From the NCBI RefSeq assembly GCF_026339735.1, contig NZ_JAPEQG010000001.1, forward strand, positions 4,154,001 to 4,218,000: a DNA stretch of 64,000 nt. Direction: 5' to 3'. Of this stretch, positions 8,478 through 16,790 are shown one piece after another (position 1 is the first letter of the stretch; each line of letters opens with the position of its first letter). Below the pieces are notes generated by a model. It saw only the letters and a program-made list of their open reading frames with translations. It made no database searches and was not told the DNA's origin. The stretch comes from Streptomyces sp. NBC_01669. GTDB lineage: Bacteria; Actinomycetota; Actinomycetes; Streptomycetales; Streptomycetaceae. Position numbers and translations under genes: made by a program.

Positions 8478-9596
8478 GTGGCCGATATCCAGATTCCCGC
8501 TGACATCAAGCCCTCCGACGGACGCTTCGGCGCCGGTCCTTCCAAGGTGCGGACGGAGGCGCTCGACGCGCTGGCCGCCACCGGAACGTCTCTTCTCGGT
8601 ACGTCCCACCGCCAGGCCCCGGTCAAGAACCTGGTCGGCTCGGTGCGTCAGGGTGTACGCGACCTCTTCTCCCTCCCCGAGGGCTACGAGGTGATCCTGG
8701 GCAACGGCGGCTCCACCGCCTTCTGGGACATCGCGACGCACGGTCTGATCGAGACGAAGTCCCAGCACCTCAACTTCGGTGAGTTCTCCTCGAAGTTCAC
8801 GAAGGCCGCCAAGCTCGCCCCGTGGCTCGCCGACCCGAGCGTCATCGCCTCCGACCCGGGCACCCACCCGGACCCGCAGGCGGAGGCGGGTGTCGACGTC
8901 TACGCGTTCACGCACAACGAGACGTCGACCGGTGTCGCCATGCCGATCAACCGCGTCGCCGGTGCCGACGAGGGCTCCCTGGTCCTGGTGGACGCCACCT
9001 CCGGCGCGGGAGGTCTGCCGGTCGACATCACCGAGACGGACGTCTACTACTTCGGGCCGCAGAAGGTCTTCGCCGCCGACGGCGGCCTGTGGATCGCCGT
9101 GTTCTCCCCGGCGGCCCTGGAGCGCGCCGCGCGCATCCACGCGTCCGGCCGGCACATCCCGGAGTTCTTCTCGCTGCCGACGGCGATCGACAACTCCCTC
9201 AAGAACCAGACGTACAACACCCCGGCCCTGGCCACGCTGTTCCTCCTGAACGAGCAGCTGACCTGGTTCAACAGCCAGGGTGGCCTGGACTTCTCGACCG
9301 GCCGCAGCGCCGCGTCGGCGCGGAACCTGTACGGCTGGGCCGAGGAGTCGAAGTACGCGACCCCGTTCGTCGCCGACCCGGCGAAGCGCTCGGCGGTCAT
9401 CGGCACGATCGACTTCTCGGACGAGATCGACGCCGCGGCGGTCGCCAAGGTGCTGCGCGCCAACGGCATCGTCGACACGGAGCCGTACCGCAAGCTGGGC
9501 CGCAACCAGCTGCGTGTCGCGATGTTCCCGGCGATCGACCCGGCGGACGTGCTGGCCCTGACGGCCTGCATCGACTACGTGATCGAGAAGCTGTAA
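8478..9596 (+). CDS. serC: Phosphoserine aminotransferase SerC
   Basis: 372-residue PLP enzyme that converts 3-phosphohydroxypyruvate and glutamate to phosphoserine in serine biosynthesis; the family also acts in pyridoxal synthesis in some bacteria. The PLP-binding lysine is K196 in YYFGPQKVFAADGG, and the GNGGSTAFWD segment (75-84) binds the cofactor phosphate. The sequence is the actinobacterial SerC type and full length. The start is GTG, 94 bases after the second P450, so it probably has its own promoter. A perfect hairpin follows the stop. Confidence 0.96.
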   Translation: MADIQIPADIKPSDGRFGAGPSKVRTEALDALAATGTSLLGTSHRQAPVKNLVGSVRQGVRDLFSLPEGYEVILGNGGSTAFWDIATHGLIETKSQHLNFGEFSSKFTKAAKLAPWLADPSVIASDPGTHPDPQAEAGVDVYAFTHNETSTGVAMPINRVAGADEGSLVLVDATSGAGGLPVDITETDVYYFGPQKVFAADGGLWIAVFSPAALERAARIHASGRHIPEFFSLPTAIDNSLKNQTYNTPALATLFLLNEQLTWFNSQGGLDFSTGRSAASARNLYGWAEESKYATPFVADPAKRSAVIGTIDFSDEIDAAAVAKVLRANGIVDTEPYRKLGRNQLRVAMFPAIDPADVLALTACIDYVIEKL

Positions 9597-9614
9597 CAAG
9601 CAGCTGTACGCCTC

Positions 9615-9654
9615 CGAGGGGCCCCCGGTACGGATCCGTACCGGGGGCCCCTCG
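9615..9654. terminator. Bidirectional hairpin terminator between serC and the DUF4259 gene
   Basis: A perfect 40-base palindrome centred on GGATCC lies between two convergent genes. Each arm is 20 bases and GC-rich. The position, 18 bases after the serC stop and 7 bases beyond the end of the leftward DUF4259 gene, fits a shared factor-independent terminator. There is no long T-tract, as is usual in Streptomyces. Confidence 0.85.
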
Positions 9655-9661
9655 CCGTTGC

Positions 9662-10072
9662 TCACCCCGCCGCCTCCGCCAGGACCGCCCGGAGCCGGCC
9701 GATCCCTTCCTTCCACGGCTCCTCGTGCCCGCCCTCGCTCCACAGCTCCAGCAGCTCGGACGGCTCGGTCACCACGCGGTCGAGGGCCTGAACCGCGAGG
9801 CGCCGCAGCTCCACGGGCAGCTCGGGGAGCGGCTCGTCCGGCCCGTACGCCGTCGTCACGGGCTCCCCGCCCGGGCACCGCGCGGCCACCAGGGCGGCCG
9901 CCGCCACGGCCACGACGGCGTCGTCGGAGTCCAGATAGTCCGTGGTCCCGACGACGGCCGTCAGCGCGTCGCGAATCAGCTCAGCCCGCTTGTTCCGCGG
10001 GGCGTCGTCGAGATCCCCCGAGAAGTCCGCTGCGGTGTCGCTGTCGAAATGACCGATGTCCCAGGTGCCCAT
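9662..10072 (-). CDS. DUF4259 domain protein
   Basis: 136-residue cytosolic protein beginning MGTWDIGHFDSDTAADF, the hallmark of DUF4259. The family has no assigned biochemical role. The ATG at 10072 is chosen because the family motif begins there. It is convergent with serC and shares its terminator. The product is acidic and predicted helical, with no signal peptide or membrane segment. Confidence 0.85.
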   Translation of the reverse strand: MGTWDIGHFDSDTAADFSGDLDDAPRNKRAELIRDALTAVVGTTDYLDSDDAVVAVAAAALVAARCPGGEPVTTAYGPDEPLPELPVELRRLAVQALDRVVTEPSELLELWSEGGHEEPWKEGIGRLRAVLAEAAG

Positions 10073-10156
10073 GGCGCCCCCTTCTTCGACGGTCCGGCCA
10101 TCCTCGCAACCACCACTGACAACAGGCCTGTCAGTGCCCGTTGTTACGGTCCTCCC

Positions 10157-10660
10157 ATGACGAAGACCGTGCCGTACACCGGCGGCGAGAAGGACTCCCT
10201 GCACATCGCCCTCGACCGGCACCGCGACGCGGTGCTGTGGAAGCTCGACGGCCTCGACGACGAGCAGCTGCGCCGCCCGATGACCCCGACGGGCACGAAT
10301 CTGCTGGGCCTGGTCAAGCATCTGGCGACCGTCGAGTACGGCTGGTTCTGCACGCCGTTCGGCCGTGAGACGGAGAAGCTCTGGTTCGACGCGTACACGG
10401 AGGACATGACGGTCGCCCCGGACGAGACGACCGCCGACATCCTGGCCTTCTACGCGCGCGCCCGCGCCGCCGCGGACCGGGCGATAGAGGAGATCCCGCT
10501 CGACACGATCGGTACGGCATGGGACGGGCGGAAGGTGTCGATGCGCTGGGTGCTCATCCACATGCTGGAGGACGTCGTGCGGCACGCCGGGCACATGGAC
10601 ATCGTCCGCGAACTGATCGACGGGGCGACGGGCACCCACCCGCAGAGCGCCTCCGCATAG
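10157..10660 (+). CDS. DinB-like (DUF664) four-helix protein
   Basis: 167-residue protein of the DinB/DUF664 superfamily, four-helix-bundle proteins that often bind a metal through three histidines and include thiol-dependent (mycothiol) transferases. Candidate ligands are the His in GLVKHLATVEYGW (near residue 55), the His in IHMLEDV (near 135) and that in VRHAGHMD (near 143). The ATG at 10157 gives the family length. It is divergent from the DUF4259 gene across 84 bases. Substrate and partner are unknown. Confidence 0.85.
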   Translation: MTKTVPYTGGEKDSLHIALDRHRDAVLWKLDGLDDEQLRRPMTPTGTNLLGLVKHLATVEYGWFCTPFGRETEKLWFDAYTEDMTVAPDETTADILAFYARARAAADRAIEEIPLDTIGTAWDGRKVSMRWVLIHMLEDVVRHAGHMDIVRELIDGATGTHPQSASA

Positions 10661-10767
10661 GCCCGGCCGCCTCGTTCACTCGACCGAGTGGACGATCACC
10701 AAAAGGACATGTGGGGGTGCACCGTCCTACGATGATGCTCTCGACACCACCCACCAGGAGGCCCGCA

Positions 10768-11379
10768 ATGTCTGCAGCAGCAGTCGAGCACCCCTGTGAC
10801 GGTGAACCGGAATCCCTGCTCGAAACGGCCAACTGGCTGATGGAGCAGCATCCGGGCTACCGCGTCGAGATCATCGGAGGCGTTGTCACCGTGGCCCCAC
10901 CCCCGGACGGCCCGCATGCAAGTACGCTGACCACGCTCATGATCCCCTTCCTGGCCGCCGGCCTTCACGGCGAGGAGTCCCGGATCCTCCAGGGGATCGG
11001 CTTGTGGCTTCCCGGCGGGCCCGAGGATTACGCGATCCCCGATCTCTCCATCGTCGACGCCGATCTCGACGAGCATGTGATCGAGAACAACTGCTACGAC
11101 CCTGCTGTTTTCCGCCTCGTCCTTGAGGTCACCTCCAGCAACTACAACAACGACCTGCGCAACAAGGTCACCGCATACGCCGAGGCGAAGATCCCCGTCT
11201 ATGTGATCGTCAACCGCAAGCACGGCCGGGTCCACGTCCTGACCGATCCCCTCGCCGACGGGTACGACAGCCACCAGGTGTACGCCCCCGGACAGCAGGT
11301 CACCCTCCCCGCCTCCATCGGCGCGGAGGTCACGCTCGACGTCGCGGATCTGCTGGAGGCCGGGCAGCGCCGGAAGTGA
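10768..11379 (+). CDS. Uma2 family (DUF820) putative restriction-type endonuclease
   Basis: 203-residue Uma2 protein with a PD-(D/E)XK nuclease fold, common in multicopy in Streptomyces and cyanobacteria. Likely catalytic elements are D92 in IPDLSIVDAD and E120 in RLVLEVTSSN, with K133 in RNKVTAYAEA. Biological roles are unclear. An AGGAGG ribosome site at 10756-10761 supports the ATG at 10768. The 3' end overlaps the convergent acetyltransferase gene by 50 bases. Confidence 0.88.
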   Translation: MSAAAVEHPCDGEPESLLETANWLMEQHPGYRVEIIGGVVTVAPPPDGPHASTLTTLMIPFLAAGLHGEESRILQGIGLWLPGGPEDYAIPDLSIVDADLDEHVIENNCYDPAVFRLVLEVTSSNYNNDLRNKVTAYAEAKIPVYVIVNRKHGRVHVLTDPLADGYDSHQVYAPGQQVTLPASIGAEVTLDVADLLEAGQRRK

Positions 11380-11881
11380 CGTCCGGGCGGCGCCACCGCC
11401 GCTCCCCGTCCTCCCACTCGTCGGTGGGCACGAGTCCCGCCGCCGCGGCCACCGCGGCGGACGCGGTGTGGTCGGGGTGGATGTGGGCGACGACCGTACG
11501 GACCGCTTCCCCGGCCAGCAGGTGTGCCACCAGCCCGGCCGCCGCTTCCTTCGCATAGCCCAGGCCCTGCCACTCGGTGCCGACGACCCAGGCGGTCTCG
11601 GCCCGGGGGCCCGCCACCGTGGCCTGGACCCAGCCCACGAGACGACTGTCGGCGCGTATCCGGAGTACCCAGTTCCACCAGTGTTCGGCAGGGTCGGGCG
11701 AGCCGGCTTCCCAGCGGACGTAGCGGGCCCGGAGTGTGTCCAGGTCCTCCGGTGCGCCGCCCGTGTACGTGTGCAGGGCCGGGTCGGCGAGTACCGCCGC
11801 CATCTCGTCGGCGTGCACGGCTCGCAGCGGCAGTGCGTCGAGCCGCTCGGTCGAGAAGGCCTCGGGCCCCTGGTTCGTCAT
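11330..11881 (-). CDS. GNAT family N-acetyltransferase
   Basis: 183-residue GNAT acetyltransferase of the RimJ/RimL-like subgroup. The N-terminal strand LDALPLRAVHADEMAAVLAD is typical, and the acetyl-CoA loop lies in GTEWQGLGYAKEA (near residue 110). The acceptor (protein N-terminus, antibiotic or small amine) cannot be predicted. It ends within the 3' end of the convergent Uma2 gene, a 50-base tail overlap. Confidence 0.87.
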   Translation of the reverse strand: MTNQGPEAFSTERLDALPLRAVHADEMAAVLADPALHTYTGGAPEDLDTLRARYVRWEAGSPDPAEHWWNWVLRIRADSRLVGWVQATVAGPRAETAWVVGTEWQGLGYAKEAAAGLVAHLLAGEAVRTVVAHIHPDHTASAAVAAAAGLVPTDEWEDGERRWRRPDVTSGAARPPADPRRRA

Positions 11882-11960
11882 AGCGCCCGACCTTACGTGC
11901 GGCGCGTCACCGGATGGCTCCGGCCCCGGGACGTGCGCCGATGGACTCGGGCGCGAAGGG

Positions 11961-12962
11961 TCAGCCGCGCTTGCGGCGCCGGTTCATGAAGACGAGTGCG
12001 CCCACGGCGGCGAGCACCACCGCTCCCACCAGTGTGCTGCCCTTCACCTCGCTGTCGCCCCCGCCTGCCCCACCGGCGGCCGACGCGCCACCGTCCTTCG
12101 ACGGCGACTTGGAGTCGCCGCCGCTCCCGTCCGCGCCTGCGATGTCCACCCGTACCACCTCGCTCCGCGCGCCCTCCGAGCCGAACATCAGTGCCGAGCC
12201 GTCCGCCGTGTACGTCACCGACTCGGACTGTCCCTGCAACGGCGCATGGACCGGGTGGTCGGCGCCGAGCCGCCCGTCCTTGAACGCGTAGCCACGGGCG
12301 CTGAAGTAGGACCGCAGCACCAGTTCCTTCCCGTCCGGCGAGAACGCCCCGTCCGTCACCCACGGCACCTCGCCGACCCGCCGGAACACATTGGTCCGTC
12401 CGGTGGAGAGCTCGGCGGGTCCTTCGTACAGTCCGCCGCCGTCCTCGTTCTTCGAGGCGATGTAGACCCGGCCGGTCTTCGGGTGGACCATCAGCGCCTC
12501 GGCGTTGCGTGCTCCGTCCGCGTACTTCACGTCGAACTGGGTCGCCCGGACCGTCGCGTCCTTCAGCACCTTCGGCTCCGGGAACCGGTAGATCCAGACG
12601 TGGTCCCAGCTGCCGTTCAGGTTGTCGCCGATGTCGCCGACGTACAGGTTGCCGTCGGGTCCGAGCGAGATCGCCTCCACGTCGCGCGGCGCGCCGACCC
12701 CGCGCATGGTGATCGTCGCGACGGTCTTCCCGGTCCGGGAGTCGACGGCGTAGACGTACGGCCCGTCCTCGCTGTCGTTGTGCGTCCAGTAGATGCCCGG
12801 GTGGACGCGGCTCGCGGCGAGGCCGCTGGACTCGGTGATCCGGGGGTCCTCGATGGTGAAGCTGCGGTCGGCGGACCCGTCGTCGGCCGTGGCCGGCGCG
12901 GCTGCCGCGCCGGCGAGGACGAACAGCGCGGCGGCACCGGTGACTGTCAGATACGAACGCAT
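11961..12962 (-). CDS. Secreted, C-terminally anchored beta-propeller (WD40/TolB-like) protein
   Basis: 333 residues. A signal peptide covers about 1-26 and ends in the Ala-rich PATADDG. The centre (35-265) has repeating blade-like segments such as GPDGNLYVGDIGDN, HPKTGRVYIASKN and SPDGKELVL, suggesting a six- or seven-bladed propeller. A Gly/Ser-rich spacer and a single membrane segment (STLVGAVVLAAVGALVF) ending in RRRKRG follow, so the protein should be anchored outside the membrane. No catalytic motif is seen. The ATG at 12962 is used; an in-frame ATG five codons upstream is possible. It is divergent from the SGNH gene across 58 bases. Confidence 0.85.
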   Translation of the reverse strand: MRSYLTVTGAAALFVLAGAAAAPATADDGSADRSFTIEDPRITESSGLAASRVHPGIYWTHNDSEDGPYVYAVDSRTGKTVATITMRGVGAPRDVEAISLGPDGNLYVGDIGDNLNGSWDHVWIYRFPEPKVLKDATVRATQFDVKYADGARNAEALMVHPKTGRVYIASKNEDGGGLYEGPAELSTGRTNVFRRVGEVPWVTDGAFSPDGKELVLRSYFSARGYAFKDGRLGADHPVHAPLQGQSESVTYTADGSALMFGSEGARSEVVRVDIAGADGSGGDSKSPSKDGGASAAGGAGGGDSEVKGSTLVGAVVLAAVGALVFMNRRRKRG

Positions 12963-13020
12963 GGACCAAGTGTCCATCGTCACGTCGCAGCTCCGCGCGT
13001 TGATCCGCCATGATGACGCC

Positions 13021-13716
13021 ATGCGTTTTCTGTTCGTCGGCGATTCCATGACCATCGGCCGCGCCGGCGACTTCACCTGGCGCTACCGCATGTGGCAGCA
13101 CCTCGAAGCGGCTTTCGACGGTCCGTACGAGATCGTCGGTCCCCGGACCGAGCTGTACGACACCGCGACGAACACCCCGGTCTCGTACGCGTACGGCGCC
13201 CCGGATTTCCCCGCCCCGGCCCGCCGCCATCTGGCGGGCTGGGGAGAGGGATGGCTGCACATGGCCCCGGTGATCGCGGACACGGTCACCGCGACGCGTG
13301 CCGACGTGCTGCTCGTCTCGCTCGGCCTGATAGATCTCGGCTTCTACACGGACAGCGGGCAGACCGCCGAGAACGCCCGCGCGTTCGTCGCGGCCGCCCG
13401 CACCGCGAACCCGCACATCAAGGCCGTACTCCTGCCGGTCATCCCGAACATACGGGCCGAGTCGGACGCCCCGTTCGCCGCGGAGTGCGACCGCTTCAAC
13501 GAGCTCCTCGCAAAGGCGGTCGCCGACCTCGACGAGCCGATGTCACCGATCCTGCTGGCGTCGCGCCCGGCCGGGTACGACATCCACACGGACACGTACG
13601 ACGGCACGCACCCCGGTCCCACGGGCGAGCAGAAGCTGGCCGCGACGTTCGCCGACGCGATGCACCAGGCGTGGGGCGTGGGCGGGCCGTACGCGGGCGG
13701 CCGCACGGAAACGTGA
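13021..13716 (+). CDS. SGNH/GDSL-type hydrolase
   Basis: 231-residue cytosolic SGNH hydrolase, probably an esterase. The nucleophile is S9 in MRFLFVGDSMTIG, and the C-terminal catalytic pair lies in YDGTHPGPTGEQ. The block III motif normally GxND reads SLGLID, so the oxyanion-hole Asn is replaced, a point that questions classic esterase activity. There is no signal peptide. The ATG at 13021 places the GDS motif at the very N-terminus, as in the family. Confidence 0.88.
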   Translation: MRFLFVGDSMTIGRAGDFTWRYRMWQHLEAAFDGPYEIVGPRTELYDTATNTPVSYAYGAPDFPAPARRHLAGWGEGWLHMAPVIADTVTATRADVLLVSLGLIDLGFYTDSGQTAENARAFVAAARTANPHIKAVLLPVIPNIRAESDAPFAAECDRFNELLAKAVADLDEPMSPILLASRPAGYDIHTDTYDGTHPGPTGEQKLAATFADAMHQAWGVGGPYAGGRTET

Positions 13717-13737
13717 CGCCCGGCCGCCCCGGTGCCC

Positions 13738-14355
13738 TCACTTCTTGGTGGGCCGGGCCCGCACATGCATCCGTTCGCCCTGCGGCCCGAACAGGCTGAG
13801 AATCTCGACCGGTTCAGGCCCCGCGCTGGACCAGGCATGGGGCGTACGCGTGTCGAACTCGGCGACCTCCCCGGTGGTCAGTACGACATCGTGCTCACCC
13901 AGCACCAGCCGCAGCCGCCCCGCCAGCACGTACAACCACTCGTAGCCCTCGTGCGTCCGCTGCTCCAGGGGCCCGGTCGCCCCTCGCCCGCCGGGCAGCA
14001 CCATCTTGTACGCCTGGAGGCCACCGAGGTGGCGGGTCAACGGCATGAATTTTCTGCCGCCGCGGGTGAAGGGGCGCATGTGGACCCGAGGGTCGCCGGT
14101 GGCGGGGGCTCCGACGAGTTCGTCGAGCGCGACCCCGTACGCCTTGACCAGTGGCAGCAGCAGTTCCAGGGTGGGTTTGCGGCCGCCCGACTCCAGGCGG
14201 GAGAGGGTACTGACCGAGATCCCGGTCATCTCGCCCAGCTGGGCGAGGGTCGTGCCGCGCTCCCGGCGCAGGGTCCTCAGGCGCGACCCGACCCCGGTCA
14301 GGACGGCGGCGAACTCATCGCCGGCATCCGCATCCGCCTTCGCTCCGTCTCCCAT
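13738..14355 (-). CDS. XRE-family regulator with C-terminal cupin domain
   Basis: 205-residue XRE-cupin transcription factor. The helix-turn-helix lies at about 22-75 (LAQLGEMTGISVSTLSRLESG), and a small-molecule-binding cupin at about 115-195 (HEGYEWLYVLAGRLRLVLGE). Relatives regulate metabolic genes after ligand binding by the cupin. The start at 14355 lies 7 bases after the stop of the TetR gene on the same strand, so the two regulators are probably one operon. No obvious target enzyme is adjacent. Confidence 0.92.
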   Translation of the reverse strand: MGDGAKADADAGDEFAAVLTGVGSRLRTLRRERGTTLAQLGEMTGISVSTLSRLESGGRKPTLELLLPLVKAYGVALDELVGAPATGDPRVHMRPFTRGGRKFMPLTRHLGGLQAYKMVLPGGRGATGPLEQRTHEGYEWLYVLAGRLRLVLGEHDVVLTTGEVAEFDTRTPHAWSSAGPEPVEILSLFGPQGERMHVRARPTKK

Positions 14356-14362
14356 CTCCCCA

Positions 14363-15031
14363 TTATTCGCCGTACGGGAGAGCGGGCGCGGTGCAGGGCG
14401 AGCCGAGCATGGTCAGGGAGAGCCGCGTGAGCTCTTCGGTCAGCCAGTCGGGCGTGACCTGGCGGGGGCGGCGGGCGTGGTGGGCGAGGAGTTCCTCGAC
14501 CGAGTGGGTCATCACCGTGACCGCGACCCGCTGGTCCCCGTCACCCACCTCACCCCGCTCGGCGGCACGCTCGGCCTCACAGGTCAGGAACTCGGACCAC
14601 ATCGTCCGCCACATCGCGAGATGGTCGTCGACGGTGCGGCTCACGCCCAGCGCCTCGACGAACGCCACCCGTGCGGCCCGCGGATCAGCGGTGACCCCGC
14701 GCACATAGGCGGCGAAGAGGCGACGGAACCGTTCCTCCGTCGCGCACTCCTCCATGTCGTCGGAGAGCATCGCCTCCTCGGACGCGCGCAGTCCGCTGGT
14801 CGCCACCTCGTCGTACAGCGCGATCAACAGCGCCTCCCGGGAGGTGAAATGCTGATGGAACGCGCGAATCGGCACGCGCGCCTCGGCGCAGAGTTGCTCG
14901 ACAGTCGTGTGCGCGTAGCCGTACGCGGCGAACAGGTCCCGCCCGGCCCGCAGGAGCCGGCCACGCCACTGCGCCCGGTCCTCGGCGGACTCGGTCATCC
15001 CTGTTCCGCGGCTCACCACGGCATTCACCAC
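14363..15031 (-). CDS. TetR/AcrR family transcriptional regulator
   Basis: 222 residues with an N-terminal TetR DNA-binding domain at about 26-72 (LLRAGRDLFAAYGYAHTTV, then ARVPIRAFHQHFTSREALL) and an all-helical ligand domain. It is the first gene of a two-regulator operon with the XRE-cupin gene. An in-frame ATG 12 codons in (MTESAED) could be the true start. The ligand is unknown. Confidence 0.9.
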   Translation of the reverse strand: MVNAVVSRGTGMTESAEDRAQWRGRLLRAGRDLFAAYGYAHTTVEQLCAEARVPIRAFHQHFTSREALLIALYDEVATSGLRASEEAMLSDDMEECATEERFRRLFAAYVRGVTADPRAARVAFVEALGVSRTVDDHLAMWRTMWSEFLTCEAERAAERGEVGDGDQRVAVTVMTHSVEELLAHHARRPRQVTPDWLTEELTRLSLTMLGSPCTAPALPYGE

Positions 15032-15140
15032 AGGTCCTCCTTCGTCGGCCCGGAGTCGCTGTCATTGTCCTCGCTCCGCCCCGACAGCGGCGGATCCGCC
15101 ACACCCACGGCAGCGGCGCGTCGCCGGACGACGACGTCAG

Positions 15141-16088
15141 TCAGGTCGTCTCCGTTGGGCTCGCGGCAAGGGCGGCGACGCGGTCCCGCCACGGGGTATG
15201 GGAAGGCTGCTCCGCGTACGCGGCGGCCCAGTACGCCCGGGCGCCCTCCCCGCGACACGGACCGCAGTGCGTCTCGTCCCCCACGGGCCGGAACACGTGA
15301 TCGTCGCCGGGCCCCTCGCAGACCACCAGCTCGGCCACACGCGGCGCCGACCGGGCCTCGACGGTGGGTGGCGGTACCGCCTCCGGGAGCTTCTGCACGA
15401 GACGGTGCCGCAGGAACCCCACTGCGGATCGCACCCCGCTCTCGGGCAGCCCACTGGTCAGCGCCCGCCGCAGATCGGCAGCCGTGACTCCGCGCCGCAA
15501 CCACTCGGCGGCGGCCTCCGCGAGACCCCGTGCCTCCCGCGCCCCCAGATGCAGCTCCCGGTGCGCATGCCGCAACGAAAGCAACACCCGCTCGCCCTCG
15601 GCCACTTCCGGCGCGGATTCAGCTTCGGGCTCCGCTTCGGTGGGTGGGTGGGACGATTTCTTCCCCAGTTCTTCCTCTACCGGTGTATAGCCACCGGCCA
15701 CCCGACCCCTCGGCTGATCGACCGTCCGCTTCTGCGCACTCGGTGGCACCTCGACACCCCACCCGTCCCGGAGCTCGGCCGCCGCCGCACCCGTGACCGG
15801 GGAGTTGGCGAAGAGCTGTACGGTCACCCACCGACCCCGGTCGTTCTGCTGATGCCACTCGTGCAGGAACCCGTCCTCGACCAGCATCCTCTTCGCCCTC
15901 TGATAGGCCCGCCCCGTGATCCCCAGCTGCCGCGCATGCTCGCTGAGCGGCTTGTCGGCCAGGCCTTCGGGGAGCCCCTGCACGTACAGGAGGAGAATCT
16001 TCGCGTCACTGTTCAGACGCGGATGACGCACCACGTCGTGCGAAGCCTTCGTGAAGCGCCGAGACGGCGCGATAGCATGCCAAAGCAT
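15141..16088 (-). CDS. Helix-turn-helix protein of the replication-initiator/wHTH type
   Basis: 315 residues. The N-terminal 100 residues look like a winged helix-turn-helix (SEHARQLGITGRAYQRAKRM, then LVEDGFLHEWHQ) of a type common in Streptomyces chromosomes and plasmids. The middle is Pro/Glu-rich, and the C-terminal half has an Arg-rich helical region and a CxxC pair (HCGPCRGEG) that could bind metal. Function is unknown: a regulator or remnant of a plasmid-type DNA-binding protein. A perfect 16-base palindrome lies about 75-90 bases upstream of the ATG and may be its operator. Confidence 0.75.
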   Translation of the reverse strand: MLWHAIAPSRRFTKASHDVVRHPRLNSDAKILLLYVQGLPEGLADKPLSEHARQLGITGRAYQRAKRMLVEDGFLHEWHQQNDRGRWVTVQLFANSPVTGAAAAELRDGWGVEVPPSAQKRTVDQPRGRVAGGYTPVEEELGKKSSHPPTEAEPEAESAPEVAEGERVLLSLRHAHRELHLGAREARGLAEAAAEWLRRGVTAADLRRALTSGLPESGVRSAVGFLRHRLVQKLPEAVPPPTVEARSAPRVAELVVCEGPGDDHVFRPVGDETHCGPCRGEGARAYWAAAYAEQPSHTPWRDRVAALAASPTETT

Positions 16089-16162
16089 CCCGGTGGACCT
16101 CTAGACCACTCGTGGGTGAAGGCCTCCGGACCGGTGTTGGTAGCACCGCCGGGGGCCGCCCC

Positions 16163-16178
16163 GTATGCGGCCGCATAC
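16163..16178. promoter_or_regulatory. Perfect 16-bp palindrome upstream of the HTH gene
   Basis: GTATGCGGCCGCATAC is a perfect inverted repeat with no spacer, lying in the 186-base gap between the 142-residue gene and the HTH gene transcribed in the same direction. Its position, 75-90 bases upstream of the HTH gene start, suits an operator for a dimeric regulator, possibly the HTH protein itself. Confidence 0.5.
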
Positions 16179-16274
16179 AGAGCGTGATGACGACGTCACC
16201 GTACCGCACCCGACTCCCGCTTCACCACGCAAACGGACATTGCACCCGGCAACGCACCTGTCGTGAGGGCCCCT

Positions 16275-16703
16275 TCAGGAGACCTCCGCCTCATCCGTCA
16301 GCACACCCACCGCCAGTTTGTGCAGCAGTTCTGCGTCCACAAACGGATTCTCGGGTGTGGGCAGGGAGCGCCAATCCAGCGGCCAGGTCAGCCCATGCAG
16401 CGCGGGCACCCCGACGAACGCCGCCGCCCGCCCGTCCCGGCTCATCACCTCCGCACCGGCCGGCCAGCGGTAGGCACGCGCGGTTTGCGGCGACAACAGG
16501 AAATACATGCTCCGCGCCCCGATCCGCGAGCGCACGATGGGGCCCGCCCGGAAGTCGGTGAACTGCATGATCTCGTACGCGACTTGCTCGCCCCGCAGGC
16601 CGCCGATCCGTACGGCGTCGAAGTGGATGCCCGCATGCCGAAGGGCGTGCCCGCTCGCAGGTACCCACGAGGGCACCGGGTCCAGTGAACTTTCCCGTTC
16701 CAT
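16275..16703 (-). CDS. Hypothetical protein, 142 residues, divergent from the XRE gene
   Basis: I do not recognise this family with certainty. The ATG at 16703 starts MERESSLDPVPSW. A central stretch (FDAVRIGGLRGEQVAYEIMQ, then SMYFLLSP) is loosely reminiscent of the N-terminal part of bifunctional primase/polymerase-like proteins of Streptomyces, but this is weak. There is no signal peptide or membrane segment. It is divergent from the XRE-DUF5753 gene, and the phased GTGCAC repeats lie between them, so it could share control or be a third partner of that module. Confidence 0.65.
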   Translation of the reverse strand: MERESSLDPVPSWVPASGHALRHAGIHFDAVRIGGLRGEQVAYEIMQFTDFRAGPIVRSRIGARSMYFLLSPQTARAYRWPAGAEVMSRDGRAAAFVGVPALHGLTWPLDWRSLPTPENPFVDAELLHKLAVGVLTDEAEVS

Positions 16704-16754
16704 ACGGAAAGCGTCGCGCCCCACACGTACCGTGACCAGGGACACAAGGCGTCT

Positions 16755-16790
16755 GTGCACTGTTGTGCACTCGGGAGGTGAGTTGTGCAC
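16755..16790. promoter_or_regulatory. Three helically phased GTGCAC sites over the XRE gene start
   Basis: The palindromic hexamer GTGCAC occurs at 16755-16760, 16765-16770 and 16785-16790, spaced 10 and 20 bases, so all face the same side of the helix. The last two extend to TTGTGCACT. The third copy contains the GTG start codon, and the GGGAGG ribosome site lies between copies two and three. Binding here would block both the divergent promoter region and translation start, which suggests autoregulation by the XRE protein. Confidence 0.5.
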
